Of a DNA stretch of 64,000 nt, positions 25,501 to 36,716 are shown one piece after another; position 1 is the stretch's first letter; every line of letters starts with the position of its first letter. The stretch is from NCBI GenBank assembly GCA_010093605.1, contig MU004183.1, forward strand, positions 434,001 to 498,000, written 5' to 3'. Below the pieces are notes generated by a model that saw nothing but the letters and a program-made list of their open reading frames with translations, had not been told where the DNA came from and ran no database searches. The stretch comes from Lophium mytilinum (taxonomy: Eukaryota; Ascomycota; Dothideomycetes; Mytilinidiales; Mytilinidiaceae). A program made the position numbers and the translations under genes.

Positions 25501-26802
25501 CAACGAACCCCAGGGACTTACCAGTCAGATACCGCGCACATAGTCTCCGCCCCAGGCGATAGTGAAGTCGACATTGCAAAGCTTAGCCTGGCATGGGAGA
25601 AGATCGTAGCGCGCCACGAAGCCCTCCGCACCGTGTTCGTTCCGTCCGTGACTCGACCGGGCGAATATGACCAAGTCGTTTTGAAAGACTATAAGACTGC
25701 TATAGGCGTTCTCACCGAGTGCGATCAATCAACAATCCTTGAAACCGTTCGGACCCATACCTCACTCACGAGCGCCTACACCCCGCAAGCCGCACTTTCG
25801 ATTTTCCAGTGTGGTTCAGCACCGTCTGGGGTGGCCCAGGAAGCCGGGCCTGGACAAGACGTATACTGCAAACTCGAGATTAGCCATGCGCTTCAAGATG
25901 GCATGTCAACGAGGAAGATTTATCAAGACCTCGTCCTCGCGTATCAGGACCTCCTTGCAGCCGGACCCGCGCCCAGCTTCCGGCGGTACGTTGAATGGAT
26001 AGAGAAACAGGACTTAGCGCCATCGATCGACTTCTGGACAAGATACTTAGGAGAAAGCAAAGCATGCCATATGCCTCGCCTCGAACATGCAAAGGAAGAG
26101 GCCAAGGGCCAGCACCAACTCATTGGATTCCCGGAACTTGGTGTCTCGGCCGCCGACATCACCAATATGTGTAGAACGAACAACCTCACGCCTGCGACGC
26201 TCTTCCAAGCCGCATGGGTCCTCGTTCTGCGCCAATTCACCAAGCAGGACGACGTTCTATTCGGCTATATCACGGCAGGGCGGGACATCGACATCCCCGG
26301 CGTCGAAGACATCGTTGGCCCAATGATCAACATGCTCGCGTGCGGCATGCACGTCGATAGCAACATGACGAGCGGAGAGTTGCTGAAAGCGACGCACGGG
26401 AGCTGGCTGCAGACGCTAGAGCACCAGCACGGACTGGTGGGTGCGGCCGCGGCAGTGGAGAAGAGGGACGGACGGCTACCGTGGAACTCTGTCTTGAGCA
26501 TCGAGTATTCTGGGTCGGACGATGCCGGTGCGGATGCGTACTTCCCCAGTAGCGGCAGCACGGCTGGCTCGTCGCCGCTGAACTTCGAGACTGTCTATGG
26601 AACTAGATCACCTGAGTTCGATGTTGTGCTCGGCGTGTTGCTGGGTGAGAGGAGTGTGGAGGTGCAGTTGGGGTATTGGGATGGGGTGATTGATAAAGCG
26701 GTGATGGATGAAGTGCTTGTCATGTACAAGAGGGTATTGGAGGAGTGGGTTCAAGCTGGTGATCTGGGGGACCGCGTTGGGGAGATGAAGGTCATTGTTT
26801 AG
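10512..26802 (+). CDS. Four-module nonribosomal peptide synthetase, HC-toxin/apicidin synthetase type
   Basis: Five exons (10512-11152, 11204-15041, 15204-18261, 18552-22723, 22771-26802) encode 5246 aa. HC-toxin synthetase is of nearly the same size. Domain order by approximate residue: A1 20-530, T1 Ser about 601, E1 640-1090 with HHVLID, C1 1126-1540 with NHAIIDG, A2 1571-2075, T2 Ser 2142, C2 from 2222 with HHAIYDG, A3 2649-3145, T3 Ser 3217, C3 from 3293 with HHALYDG, A4 3718-4215, T4 Ser 4286, a degenerate E2 4337-4770, and a terminal C from 4797 with SHALQDG. Each T has a GGDS site. There is no leading C domain and no thioesterase, so chain start is at A1 and release is probably by the terminal C domain as a ring. 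E1 predicts a D-residue at position 1. Together with the FAS subunit this suggests a cyclic tetrapeptide carrying a fatty-acid-derived residue; the exact product is unknown. Confidence 0.95.
15042..15203 (+). mobile_element. NRPS intron 2 containing an introner-like hairpin (copy B)
   Basis: This intron is 162 bp, against 51 and 47 bp for introns 1 and 4. Arms 15075-15101 and 15121-15147 are inverted repeats matching at about 23 of 27 positions. The arm sequence AGAAATCCGTACA is shared with copy A in the FAS gene. The intron lies in the C1-A2 linker region. The element family is inferred from shared arms; spliceosomal borders are GTAAGC and TTCTAG. Confidence 0.7.
18262..18551 (+). mobile_element. 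NRPS intron 3 containing an introner-like hairpin (copy C)
   Basis: This intron is 290 bp, in domain C2. Splicing from GTACGT to CTTTAG restores the conserved FEHxGLQ segment with the same spacing as in C3. Inside lies an element at about 18308-18460 with arms 18309-18345 and 18408-18442. It is similar along its whole length, including the trailing AGAATGC, to the intergenic copy D at 40055-40204. Confidence 0.75.
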
Positions 26803-27456
26803 AGTCGTGTTTTTATTTTCTTTCTGTTTCGTTGTCATGTTTCTTGAGTTTGGGGTTTTGGAAGTTGGCGTTTCGGTCCGCTTAGCATGGAGTCCTGAGC
26901 TATTACTATGAGAAACAAAATACCTTTGTATCACTCACGATGCTAACCAACTTTCATATCTTGATGCTTTTCGTACATTTACGCACCGTTCGGGGGGGTC
27001 TTCTATAGTTATCTAGACCCCGAAAACTAACGTTTAGTGGATTGTAATTCGTAGGTAGAATCTTGAACCCTTCGGGGGGGCTTCCATAATTATCCAAGCC
27101 GTGGTGCGATTCACGGTGTGTTGATCTTTACATTCAGTTTGTAGATTTACGCACCGTCCAGGGGGGTCTTCCTTCGGTAACCAAGCCCGCAAAATGTAGC
27201 GTGATAGAGTTGCGATTTACGCTGTCTCCACCTTTACATTGAGTATGTACATTTACGCACCGTCCGGGGGGGTCTTCCTTCGGCATACAGGCCCACAAAA
27301 CTCACGGTTATATACCCAAATATAGGATGCATAGGAAGGCAGTTAATTATACACATTCTCCCCCAAGAATTGTAGTGTCATCAGAGTAGTATTTCGTAGG
27401 TATTAACTGCTGATCTTCTCCATGTTCCGCCACCCAAACACCCCTATTCGTACCCC
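26803..27456. other. Intergenic region carrying a tandem repeat array
   Basis: This separates the synthetase stop from the convergent Cys-rich gene. Apart from the G-run repeat at 26970-27310, nothing gene-like is seen. The region marks the right edge of the biosynthetic locus as far as it can be seen. Confidence 0.6.
26970..27310 (+). repeat. G-run tandem repeat array, about 80-105 bp units (array 1)
   Basis: Four units carry a run of six or seven G at 26992, 27074, 27161 and 27266. The consensus around them is TTTACGCACCGTCCGGGGGG followed by TCTTCC and an AAGCCCGCAAAA-like segment. Units are degenerate. The same unit, in opposite orientation, forms the array at 44640-45020. No coding potential is seen. 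Confidence 0.75.
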
Positions 27457-28467
27457 CTAAGCTCCTGCAAGAAGGTCCTCCCTAGCCTCCCTCTCAGCCC
27501 TCAGAACAGCAATCAAGCGCTGCTGTTTCGCCACTTGTTCCCGAAGTTCCCGATTTTCCGCCAAAAGTTGGCCCATCGTGCGGCCTTCTGCGTCTTCTTC
27601 CTCCTTAAGTGGCACCCGACGTTCCTCCCTAGCCAACGGGGCGTCTGCTGCTCGTATGCCCTCCTTCAGCTTTGCCTTCAGCACTTCCGCCCTATCTTCC
27701 AGATCTTCCAACTCGCGCCTGTGCCGTGCCGCCTCGTCGTAGTCGTGAGTACGCGCAGAAGTCTGGTGGTGGTGGGGACGCTTAGGGGGCCTATAGCTGT
27801 CTGTGCTACGCCTTGGGACTACGCGACGCTTTGGGGCGATGATGGCGTTAGAAGGCGCAATAGGTGGGGATTTCGACCGCTGGTAGTGCACAGGATGGTC
27901 CAGGCTGTCTGTGCTGGTCTCGCGAGTGTTCAGGGACGCTTCGTCTTCTTCTTCCACTTCTTCCTCATCAGGCCAATCACTGTACGCAAAGAGGGTCTTC
28001 TCCTCCGACGCCGAGGCGGTCTTGGAAGCACTGGAAGGTGTGCGACGCTTCCTAGACGTTGGGGCCCGGGCATCTTCCAGCAACATGGCCGCCATGTCTA
28101 GCTTCCGCTTATAGGACTCGTCGTTCAGACCGCGGTGTCTGCCGCCGTAGGTGTCGTCGAATCCGCGCGGTTCGAATCCGATGCGGTTTCTCCACCAGAT
28201 GCTCCCTTTGATGCACAGTGGGCAGGCCACGTTGTCATGCTTGATCTTGTCTTTGCACCAAGCGCACCTGCCCTGACAGGCGTAGAAGTCGTCGTGGCCG
28301 GGCTCCCAGCACCGAATGCAGAGGCCTCTACCGACGTCTCGTGGGACCTCGTCGTCGCTCACGGTGATGTATTCGCGGCCTCGGTGTCGGAAGACGGCAG
28401 TTTGAGACGTACGATGTGACTGCGTGGATAGGGCGCCAGGGGGCAGAGGAGGGTAGAAGTCAGACAT
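27457..28467 (-). CDS. Cys-rich (zinc-knuckle-like) and coiled-coil protein, unknown function
   Basis: This is an intronless frame of 336 aa from the ATG at 28467. The upstream in-frame extension has only non-ATG starts. Residues about 45-85 contain a Cys/His cluster, CIRCWEPGHDDFYAC, then CAWC and CPLC pairs, which suggests zinc binding. The middle is acidic and Ser/Arg-rich with KRKRRT-like basic stretches that may be nuclear signals. The last 80 residues are Glu/Arg/Leu-rich and predict a coiled coil (ELEDLEDRAEVLKAKL). I do not recognise the family; Cys clusters of this kind occur in Dothideomycete-restricted proteins. Binding to nucleic acid is only a guess. Confidence 0.75.
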   Translation of the reverse strand: MSDFYPPLPPGALSTQSHRTSQTAVFRHRGREYITVSDDEVPRDVGRGLCIRCWEPGHDDFYACQGRCAWCKDKIKHDNVACPLCIKGSIWWRNRIGFEPRGFDDTYGGRHRGLNDESYKRKLDMAAMLLEDARAPTSRKRRTPSSASKTASASEEKTLFAYSDWPDEEEVEEEDEASLNTRETSTDSLDHPVHYQRSKSPPIAPSNAIIAPKRRVVPRRSTDSYRPPKRPHHHQTSARTHDYDEAARHRRELEDLEDRAEVLKAKLKEGIRAADAPLAREERRVPLKEEEDAEGRTMGQLLAENRELREQVAKQQRLIAVLRAEREAREDLLAGA

Positions 28468-29671
28468 TGATAAAGGTTGGAGCAGGCAGAGGGCGGACGA
28501 AGACACGAGAAGGTCCCAGGGTGTTTAAGGAAAGACGGTTGATGTGGACAGAGCGTGGAGATGAGGAGGGGGCGTGGAGAAGGTGCCCGCAGGGTGGTGA
28601 GGTGAGGTGAAGAAGGCAGGAGGAGGAGGAGGCGACTGACTTCTTTAAGAAGACTTCGGAACCGACACGATTAAAACGTCCCACTCCCCATGGCTGCTTC
28701 CTATCTCGGAAACACGTTGACACCCAGAGGTCCTTGACCGCCGTTCACCACCGCTTGGGGTGCCCCCATGGACCTTTGAAAGTCCGACCATGATGTAAAA
28801 GTTGAGGCTGTTCAAATCAGACTGCCGTCTGGAACTCACCTTCCGCATCCGAAAGCACCCCCCAGCGGGTCAAATGTGGATAGAGAGCTTAGGTAGCGAT
28901 ACGAGATCAAGGAGATGCCACGAATGACGGCGGAGAAGTGCCGAACCTACTCAAATCTACAAACCAAACTGCTCGTTTCGTTTCAGATCACTCGATTCCA
29001 CAGTCCGATGAACATCAGACAATGTTACCTACGTACACTCTAATCTACTACCTAAGAATGCCCCCCTCGCACTTCCAACACTCAACCAGGCACATCCACT
29101 CCAGTCCCAGAACACCAGCAAACACCGCGATATAGTACCACCTGCACCACCTCATCTCACCTCGCTCACATTCGCTGCATGACTTGAGAAGAGAAAACAA
29201 GGGGTACCAACCAGCCAATCAGCCACCCACCCAATCCATGCAATTTAACCGCTTGACACCGTCCATTCCCGGTCCGATCCCAAAACTCCAGAAGCCCACA
29301 GCTAATCATGCCCATGCACACAAGGAACACAACGAAAGTAGAAATGAGTGAAGAGAATAGAAAGTTGAACTAAAGTAAGGCAAGGATTTTACCCTTACCA
29401 CGAGTCCAGGTGTCTCGTCTGCACATATGCAGACACCATTGAGCTATGAGCTGAGATACTGATACCTGGACGCTTTATGTGTGGAAGAGGTGGATTGGAC
29501 GAGCCGGCCACAGTGCAAGTGTGGTGACAAAGTGGCGAGGATGTCGGTCGGAGTTGAGATTGCTTTGCCTGCAGTAGTGATAACAGTCAAAACGGCTCAG
29601 AAATGCTGCCCGCAACATTCGTGATGATGTTGTGAGCAGACCTAGAAAGAAGAAGGAAACACCGATGCACA
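28468..29671. other. Intergenic region between two minus-strand genes
   Basis: It holds the Cys-rich gene's promoter and the 3' side of sip5. A 21-nt core related to the introner-like arms lies at 28743-28763 (copy E). A box-A-like tRNA fragment near 29440 has no matching box B. No gene is seen. Confidence 0.5.
28720..28880 (+). mobile_element. Degenerate introner-like relic (copy E)
   Basis: GTTCACCACCGCTTGGGGTGC at 28743-28763 matches the arm core of copies A-D and F. A weak complementary arm, AAGCACCCCCCAGCGGG, lies near 28853, giving an element length like that of copies C and D. It is intergenic here, and the second arm is poorly preserved. Confidence 0.4.
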
Positions 29672-32334
29672 TCAATGCGCAGTGCGAGTACCCTGTCCCA
29701 AAGTCTCCAGCAAGCTAACATCCCCGAAATGTTTTGCATCGTACTGGTTCGATTCGTGGGTAGCGACAGGTGCAAGGTCTTCTACAGACTTGCCAGTAAT
29801 CGTTGCGGTGCTCTCCCCCAGATTGCCGCCAGCCCCGTCATGAGGCTGTGAGCCGGTATGCGCTGCGCTACTTGAGCTCTCCCCTCCCGCAGAACCCTCG
29901 CGACCTTTACCGAGGTTCGGGCTGCCGTCGTGTTCCGCAAGATTCTCAATATGAGAGCTTCCATGAGCGTGGTCATTCTTATCGTCTTCACTTCCAATGA
30001 CCGCAGCAAGACTGGTGAAGTTGAACATGGGCTCAAGGCCTGGAGTGCCATTGGGCGGGGTCTCGTCTCTGTTGATACTCACACCCGAGGCGTTCGGGCT
30101 AGGTTCGAATGAGGAACCGGAGGCGCCAAATCCACCCACTTGCTGTAGCGAGCCTTGCAACGACTCGGAGAAAGAAGAAGCGGACGACGAAGCATTTGAT
30201 AAGTTCCTGAGAATTTGCCGATGGGAAGGCGGCTCAGCGGGCTGCCCTGCAGTCGTAGAATGGCTTTGGATTTGGGCCCGCGAGTGCTCAAGATGGCGCT
30301 GAGGATCGTCCTTGGAACCCGACGCGTTGATGGTTGAAGTCGGTTCGTTCATCGGGTTGAAACCAGCGTACCCGCCAGATCGGTCGACTCCCTTGCCTTT
30401 GCCTGCAATCGTCGACGATCCGGCGTTGGTGGAATCGGAATCACGGTCAAAGCTGGTACTAGGGAAGAACCCGCTCTTTCTCGCTGCCTTCTCAGCCTTT
30501 TTCATCTCTTTTGCTTTCTTTTTCCCCTCTTTCTTAGAATCTTTAGCAGCCTCCTTTTCTTCCTTTTTCTTGCGCTCTTCCTCAGCCGCGATGCTCAACC
30601 GAATCGCCTCCATCATCATAAGCTCCTCAAGGTCCTCGATCCGATTCCTCCTAGAGCTGTGCCGGCCAGGGAACAAGTCATCCTGGCCGTTTCCTCGTTG
30701 ACCTGGGCCCCCTGATCGCTCTGCAGCAGCAAGCAACGCACCTACGCTTCCGAGGCTCCCACCATCACCATTACGGGGCGTGTGGTTGCCACTGCTACCA
30801 CCGCTGTCACCCCCAAACATGGTCCGCCGCCTTCGACCGAGAACGAAGCCCCTGCCATCCGCAGCCTGGATATTCCCCATCATATAAGCCGCGTTATGCA
30901 AAGCAGTGGCCGCTGCAGCTCGTCGAAGTGCATGGGAACGGGCATCCGACAGCTTCTTAGCCCAATCGGGCCGAACCCGGTCCGTGGTGATCACACTCGC
31001 GTTATTGGCCGAGAGTGACGTCGTTCTCCTCCGATTACCTGTGGGTGACCCCAGTCCTTGAGAACCCAGCGAAGAAGAGGACGACATGGCTGACATGGTG
31101 CTCGCGAGCGGGTGTCCGGGTTGGCCTGCATATGAAAGCCCCCTCCTGAAAGGCGGCGGTTCGTACGTTACACCGAATTCTGGCTGGACGCAAAATGGAC
31201 AAGAAGCAGGTTCCGAAACAAGCATTCCGTCTTCCTGAGGCTCCTTACTCGCATTTGGGTCGGTCGGATCATGATGTTCCGGAGTATGTGGGTCAGGTCG
31301 TTTGATTTGAACAAAGCACTCGGAACAGATCGGTTGATCGCAGCAGCGGGTCTTATTGAGATAGGGCGGATAGTACAAGAAGCAGATGGGACACTCGGAA
31401 GCATTCTTATAAAGAAAGGCCTCTAATCGTTGGCCGTTGACATAAGGGTCCTTCGGAAGCTGTACCTCCTGGGGTGTCATTTCGGTTTGTGAGCTGTTTT
31501 TCGATGATGTTGTTAAAGCAGCCAAAGTCTTAGCCCGACCACGGAAGAATGGTGATGATGATGGCGAGGCTGAGATTGGGGATGTCGGAGAGGGCAGCGA
31601 GAAGGCCGGATGTGAGGGAGATAGATTCATTGACCTGTCGGAGTTGGACGATTGCGATCTCGAGGTTATAGGGACTGTGAGGTGGTTGATGTTGGTGTTC
31701 GAGGTCCGAGGATTCCAGTCCACACTCAAGTTGGTTGAGCGTGGTGGCTCTTCCGGAGGAATTTCATCAGCTGGAGGGATAGGCAAGTCATTGACGACAG
31801 CTACCAGTTGATGTTCAGTCCACATGTCCGAGTGGTCATTGAGGCCCTTCCAAAAAGGTGCTAGGCGACGCTCAATCTTCAGCACGGTTAGCAAGTACTT
31901 TAGCAAAGTGAAGAATCCCGGCATACCATCAATTGCCGGACAACAGTTTTGTTGAAATCTTCCGGCCCCGTATAGGTTCCCAGTGTTACTAAATATCCGC
32001 CATCGACACCCTCCTCGCGGATGCTCCGCTCCCGCTCTTTGTCTCGGGCAGCCCGCTCCTTTTCCAATTTCCGGGCCTCCCTCTCTACTTTTGTCTCCCG
32101 CCGAGCTTCCACGGTTGGTTGATCGGAGCTCCCACCGATACCTAGGAACGACAGGTCAGGTCTACTTCCCCGTCCGCCGCGACTGGTATATGTTGCCAAC
32201 CTGTCGCCCGCGAGGTGGGAGGAAGAGCCGGAGGGCCCGGTAGTAGTAGGAGAGCCTGTATCGCGAACACCATCGGACCGCGAATAGCTGCGCGAGGAGC
32301 CCGGACGCGACTCCTTGGTCGAGCTGTTACCCAT
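29672..32334 (-). CDS. sip5: SIP5 homologue (Snf1-interacting-protein-like)
   Basis: Two exons (32334-31927, 31876-29672; 50-bp intron) give 870 aa. The start MGNSSTKE gives a Gly2 that could be myristoylated, and is preferred to an upstream non-ATG extension. Exon 1 is Ser/Arg-rich with a Lys/Glu coiled stretch; exon 2 opens with the conserved [12 protein letters not shown] segment. A RING-like Cys cluster follows: [24 protein letters not shown] and CPFC. The C-terminal half is low-complexity Ser/Gly with a Lys/Glu helix ([13 protein letters not shown]). In yeast Sip5 interacts with the Snf1 kinase and Reg1 phosphatase subunit in glucose signalling; the same role here is inferred from family membership. 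Confidence 0.9.
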
Positions 32335-34116
32335 GTTGCCCAACGGGAATATCTCAGGAATGCCGTCGAGGCCGTGGAAGGGAGCGGATTGGCGATGGGG
32401 GAGAGGTAATTAGGAGGCGGGACCTCATAAAAGGATAGTAGCCACGGGAGAAGGTGTGAATGCAGACAAGGGCCACCGGGGGGTCTCTGGTGGTTCTTCG
32501 AGCGGGGAGTCGGGTCGCGTCACAGGGACATGATAATGGATGAAATCTAAGACAGCTGGCCCAGCCGGAGTCGCCTTATCGCACGGTGGGAGGTTGCGGG
32601 CGGGCGGACTGGTGGTTTTGGGGGGGTGGATGCGGCGTGGAGGCGGCCGGCGCTGGGTGATGGAGGTCAGTCGGGGGGGTGGAGGAGTGAAGAAGGTGGT
32701 GGGCGTGGATGATGCCGTCAGTCTGCTTTGGGTTGACGTTGGATGAAGGAGCCACGGTTGTTTGCTTTGTGAGAGGGCGGGGAAGGAAGAGCCCGGCGAT
32801 GTGAGCAGCCAGATTATCTACACCTCCGACATCATCGTGGACATGGCCGCTTGAATCGCTCCAAAGCCTGCTGCTAGACTGCACTGCTGCAGGTGCTCCA
32901 GCGCTACGAATTACCAGGCTACTCATACTATTACCGCCCGCGCCAGCCAGGGCTTGCTTCGTGCCTTGCCTTAGGTCTAGATAAAGCTGCCGCCGAAACC
33001 GCCCAGCATGGGGCGCATCAAACCCCACGCCCGCCTGCAACCAAGCTTTCACCACCAGATCTAGGAGCCGGGCACCGTACGAGTCAGCTGTCCCTAGCCC
33101 GATACAAACCTCATCATCTGCTCAATTCTCTCATAGAATATTGTCTACTTTCTGCGGTTGTTATCTCTCCTTCACTAGTCTACACTCCACCGAGGTCACG
33201 CCGAGAAATGGGCATCAGGACATCAGGTCAGGGCATTAGGCCGCTATTTTAACCTATGGCGAGGCTGCCCGATTCTGTTTGGGCCTTCTTGGTTCAGGAC
33301 GACGTGGCCGAATGTGAACGGGGAATCCCTACAAGTTTCAAGATTCGGTCACTTCTAAGGACTTTATGATTCGAAAGGGATAGATTTCTGAAGTTTGATC
33401 CCGACTGAGAGCAAACTGCCCCTCCTATCATTTGCAACTTGAGTCTGCGTCTAATTTACACAAGATGATATCGATTTTCTTGCTTCTTAGTTGCCGTCTC
33501 ATGCACCCTCGTAAAACAGCGGTCGGGCCATAGCGTGCATCGCAGTGTAGCAAAGGCTAGGTTGTGATTTTGGAGAATGGGCCAGTGTTCTCCTGGCAAT
33601 TTAAGACAGCCTGCAGGAGGCATCAGAAGGAAGCCTGCATCATAGCTTCAGGGACTTTACAGGTTATCTCAACTTTTCTCGATATCATGAAGAGCTTCTG
33701 AGACTGCATAATAGGAGCAAAAGAAGACGGGCGTGTCTAGAGCAACGACAAACAGTACAACAGCAGATAGCTGTGTGTAGGCATCTAGTTAGACAGTCTA
33801 AAATTCGCAATTACCACTGACCGATATCTATGCTTTGATATAGTCAACTCTCCAAGGCCGAAATGGCTGCTTTCAGCACCGTGCAGCCGTATGAGGTCTC
33901 CCCTATCTCCAACAGTATCACCAAGGAACGGCAAAAGCTGAGTAAATCAGGTGTGCAAAAAGCAACACTCTTTTCCATTGCAAACAGCCAACATATAAAT
34001 ACCAAAATAATTTGGAAAGCGACATCAATCGTCAGGTCGTCCATCACACACATCTGTACTGAAATCTACGCCTACCGTTCCCACTTCTCCCCCAGCCGGA
34101 CCTCCGCGTCACCTCA
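32335..34116. promoter_or_regulatory. Divergent intergenic region, sip5 / small membrane protein gene
   Basis: These 1.8 kb lie between two divergent starts. The sip5-proximal part is G-rich with CT tracts; the rest is unremarkable. Open frames here are repetitive His/Pro or Gly-rich shadows without codon bias. No gene is seen. Confidence 0.5.
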
Positions 34117-35063
34117 ATGCTCACTTCACCCAGCGCAAAACGTCGCCTTCAAACGCACTCCCACAAACCTTACGACCCATACGAACCCGCAAATATGGAC
34201 TTCGCACCCTACCAAGACGCCTCGCCCGAAACTCACCGCGCCTTTTCTCCCCCACCGCCCGGCGCGCGCTCTCCTTCTGGCGTACGCTCACCCACCTACT
34301 CGCCGCGCGCCTCGTTCGACCGTACCCGCAATATCGGCACCGCCGCCGTCGCATCGCCCTCGACTACGTCTCCGCAGGCTGGATACTTTGGGAACCAGGA
34401 GCCTGAACGGGAGCCGTGGGTAGGGAACGGGGGAGGAGGAGGATTCGGCGGCAGGAGAGAGGATGTGGATATGTTTGAGACGAGTTTGCAGCGGTGGGGG
34501 CTGAGGATGGATTATGAAGCGTGCCTGGCGTATTTGCTGCTGCCGCCGGCGGGGGGTGTGCTGTTGTTGGTGCTGGAGCATCGGAGTGATTATGTGAGGT
34601 GAGTGGATGGATTATCTTTTAGGTTGATGTGGAGGGAGGGTGGGTGTGATAGTGTGGTCGCACTTGTGAAGCAGAAGGCTTTGAGGATATACTAGGTGTG
34701 GGGACGAAAGCTGATCCGCGATGCAGGTTCCACGCATGGCAGTCCAGCTTACTGTTCGCGTTCATCTTCGTAAGTTCCCCCAGGTCAGATATACGGGGCA
34801 CTGGAGCTAATGCAGAGCAGGTTGTCCACATCATCTTCTCCTGGACGAGCATAATATCGTGGCTGCTATTCGCCTGCGATGTTGCCCTGATAGCTTATCT
34901 CATGTTCCGGGCGTACAAAGATGGTAAGCATTTTGATAGTCTTACGACAACTAAGGTCTTTCCCTCTATATTCCATATCTAACAGTTTGCAGCCGAAACA
35001 CTTGATCGATTCGAAGTCCCTTTCTTTGGGCCCCTCGCCAGCTCGATATTAGATGACGAGTGA
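34117..35063 (+). CDS. Small DUF4870/UPF0132-like membrane protein
   Basis: Four exons (34117-34598, 34727-34769, 34821-34923, 34993-35063) encode 232 aa. An alternative ATG at 34195, in better context, gives 206 aa. The N-terminal half is Pro/Ser-rich and probably cytosolic (SPPPPGARSPSG). Three hydrophobic helices follow, the first around CLAYLLLPPAGGVLLLV, with the family-typical FHAWQSSLLFA motif in a very short 43-bp exon 2. The tail ends FFGPLASSILDDE. The family is widespread and functionally uncharacterised. The 128-bp first intron is longer than most here but carries no introner-like arms. Confidence 0.82.
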
Positions 35064-35576
35064 CACCGCGTCGAGTCTGTGGCACGTGTCAATGGAATGG
35101 CATAGGACTTACAGATGTACTTCACATTTCTTCATACTAAACAGCATGCAAGGCGTTTGGGAGGGCTGTTTGAATACCCAAATCATTGCGATGGCTTCGG
35201 CGCAGGTTTATGTGGTGTGGTGGGAGTCTCTTATCGGCTTGAAGTTGTTTTTATTTTGGCTAACCTAATACACGGGGTGGTGGGAGTCTCTTATGTGATT
35301 GTGGAGAGCCACACACAAGTACTTAATTTATAATTCCCGTGTATTGAGTGCTCCCTCTTCTGTGACACTATTGGTGATCTGGGCGAGCGGCTTTGATATA
35401 CTAATAGCATTTAATTGTGTTGGTGTATTGCTACTGCTCGTGGTCCTATAACTGTTCGACTACTGCAGTATATCACCGACTGGCTAGGATAACAATATTC
35501 AGAGTTCCAAAAGCCATCCCCGTGTTTGACAGCCAAACTCTGATTTCCAAGTCATGAATGACACTCCTCCATCGGG
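35064..35576. other. Convergent intergenic region with a short direct repeat
   Basis: GTGGTGGGAGTCTCTTAT occurs at 35217-35234 and again at 35277-35294, exactly 60 bp apart. Nothing else notable lies between the two convergent 3' ends. Confidence 0.5.
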
Positions 35577-36716
35577 CTATCCAAACCTCTCTCTAGCAAT
35601 CGCCTTCAGCATCTCCATCGTCTTTTCCTCCTTCGCCCTGATCTCCGCCTGCCTCTCCTCCCTCTCCTCGGCCTTCGCTCTCATAATCTCCTCCTTCCGG
35701 ATCTCCCTCTCGTTTTTCTTCCGCTCACCCTCCTTCTTCCGCTTCTTATACCCGTCTATCCCATCATCACCCATCAGATCGCCTTCCGGAACCTCCTCCG
35801 CACCAGGCGACTTCGCCTCCCTAAATGCATTGAGCGTGCCAGTGACTTCCCGCTTCTTTTCAAGCGCACGCTCTCGGGACCCAGGATCCGCGCGGGGGGC
35901 AAGCTCTTCAAGGCGCTCCTTCTGTGCGTTGCGATCCAGTTTGCGCTCGTAGCGGAGGTCAGAGATGTTGTGCGAGCGAGCCTCGGCAGACATTTCTAGG
36001 GAACGTTTATTAGCAATCTGCTCCATCTACATATGCACAAGGCTTCTGCATACCATCTCTAAGCTCCAAGTCCTCTCTACGCGGTATGACAGGGCCTGCG
36101 CGGCGACCATGCGAGTCTGGAAGCGCAGGTCCGATCTCATCGTCGGAGCTTGAATCCTCCTTCGTGTTCCCCGCGTCTTGTGTAGTTTTATATGGACGGA
36201 GGTCTGGGGACTTTCGACGTTGGCGCTTGGGAGATATCGAGCCAGCGGTTTGCGCGTCGGTAGATGCGGCGGTGTCTTGCGTCTTTTTCAGCATGGCGGG
36301 GTCGTACCAGCCTTCTGCGAGTTCTCCACGGTTCCTCATGAACGTTAGTCTAGTGTTGCAAGATATGAGATAGCGAAGGGTGCATAAAGTGAGTATGAAA
36401 GCGTGGTATACCATTTGGAGAGGAAGCTTTTCCATCGTCCGCGGGCCTCGTGCTCCTCCAGTTCCTCGAGGTACAGCTGTTTATGGATGTCGAGGTATGA
36501 TGCGAAGAGGGGTTTGTATGCTGTGAAGTCTTGCTTTATGAGCGTGCGAGCGCGGTATGGGAGGACTGTTGGAGGCGGTGGTGAGCGTTTCCGCTTGTGT
36601 CGCGATTCGTCAGGGCGGCGCGGGGAACGGGATCGGGCATCGTGAGAGCGGCGGTGGTGATGGGAGGAGCGGTGGGGTTCTCTATGCGTATGTCGAGAGT
36701 TGGAGTGAGAAGGCAT
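35577..36716 (-). CDS. GPALPP/DUF3752-like nuclear protein with RS-rich N-terminus
   Basis: Three exons (36716-36412, 36334-36054, 35995-35577; introns of 77 and 58 bp) encode 334 aa. The N-terminal 50 residues are Ser/Arg/His-rich, as in splicing-related proteins. Residues about 60-115 carry the conserved YLDIHKQ and GRWKSFL segments followed by GELAEGWYDP. The middle contains EIGPALPD, the GPALPP-type motif. The C-terminal 150 residues are highly charged and predict a long helix (EREIRKEEIMRAKAEEREE). Homologues are conserved from fungi to plants and animals, are probably nuclear, and have no firmly established function. A link to RNA processing is inferred from composition. Confidence 0.8.

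Noticed and set aside
26970-27310. Array considered as a CRISPR or centromere-like satellite
   Set aside because: Only four degenerate units with no spacer structure, in eukaryotic DNA. A short dispersed tandem repeat explains it.
29395-29470. tRNA-like box A (TAGCTCAATGG) on the minus strand
   Set aside because: No box B, acceptor stem or proper anticodon arm can be formed; only a 6-bp stem GTCTGC/GCAGAC is present.
32576-33055. 159-codon minus-strand frame upstream of sip5
   Set aside because: The end is repetitive His/Pro/Ser from low-complexity DNA, with no codon bias or conserved motif.
33863-34423. 186-codon plus-strand frame over the small membrane protein gene
   Set aside because: It is a Pro/Arg/Thr-rich shadow of the first exon; the membrane protein frame has splice sites and conserved motifs.
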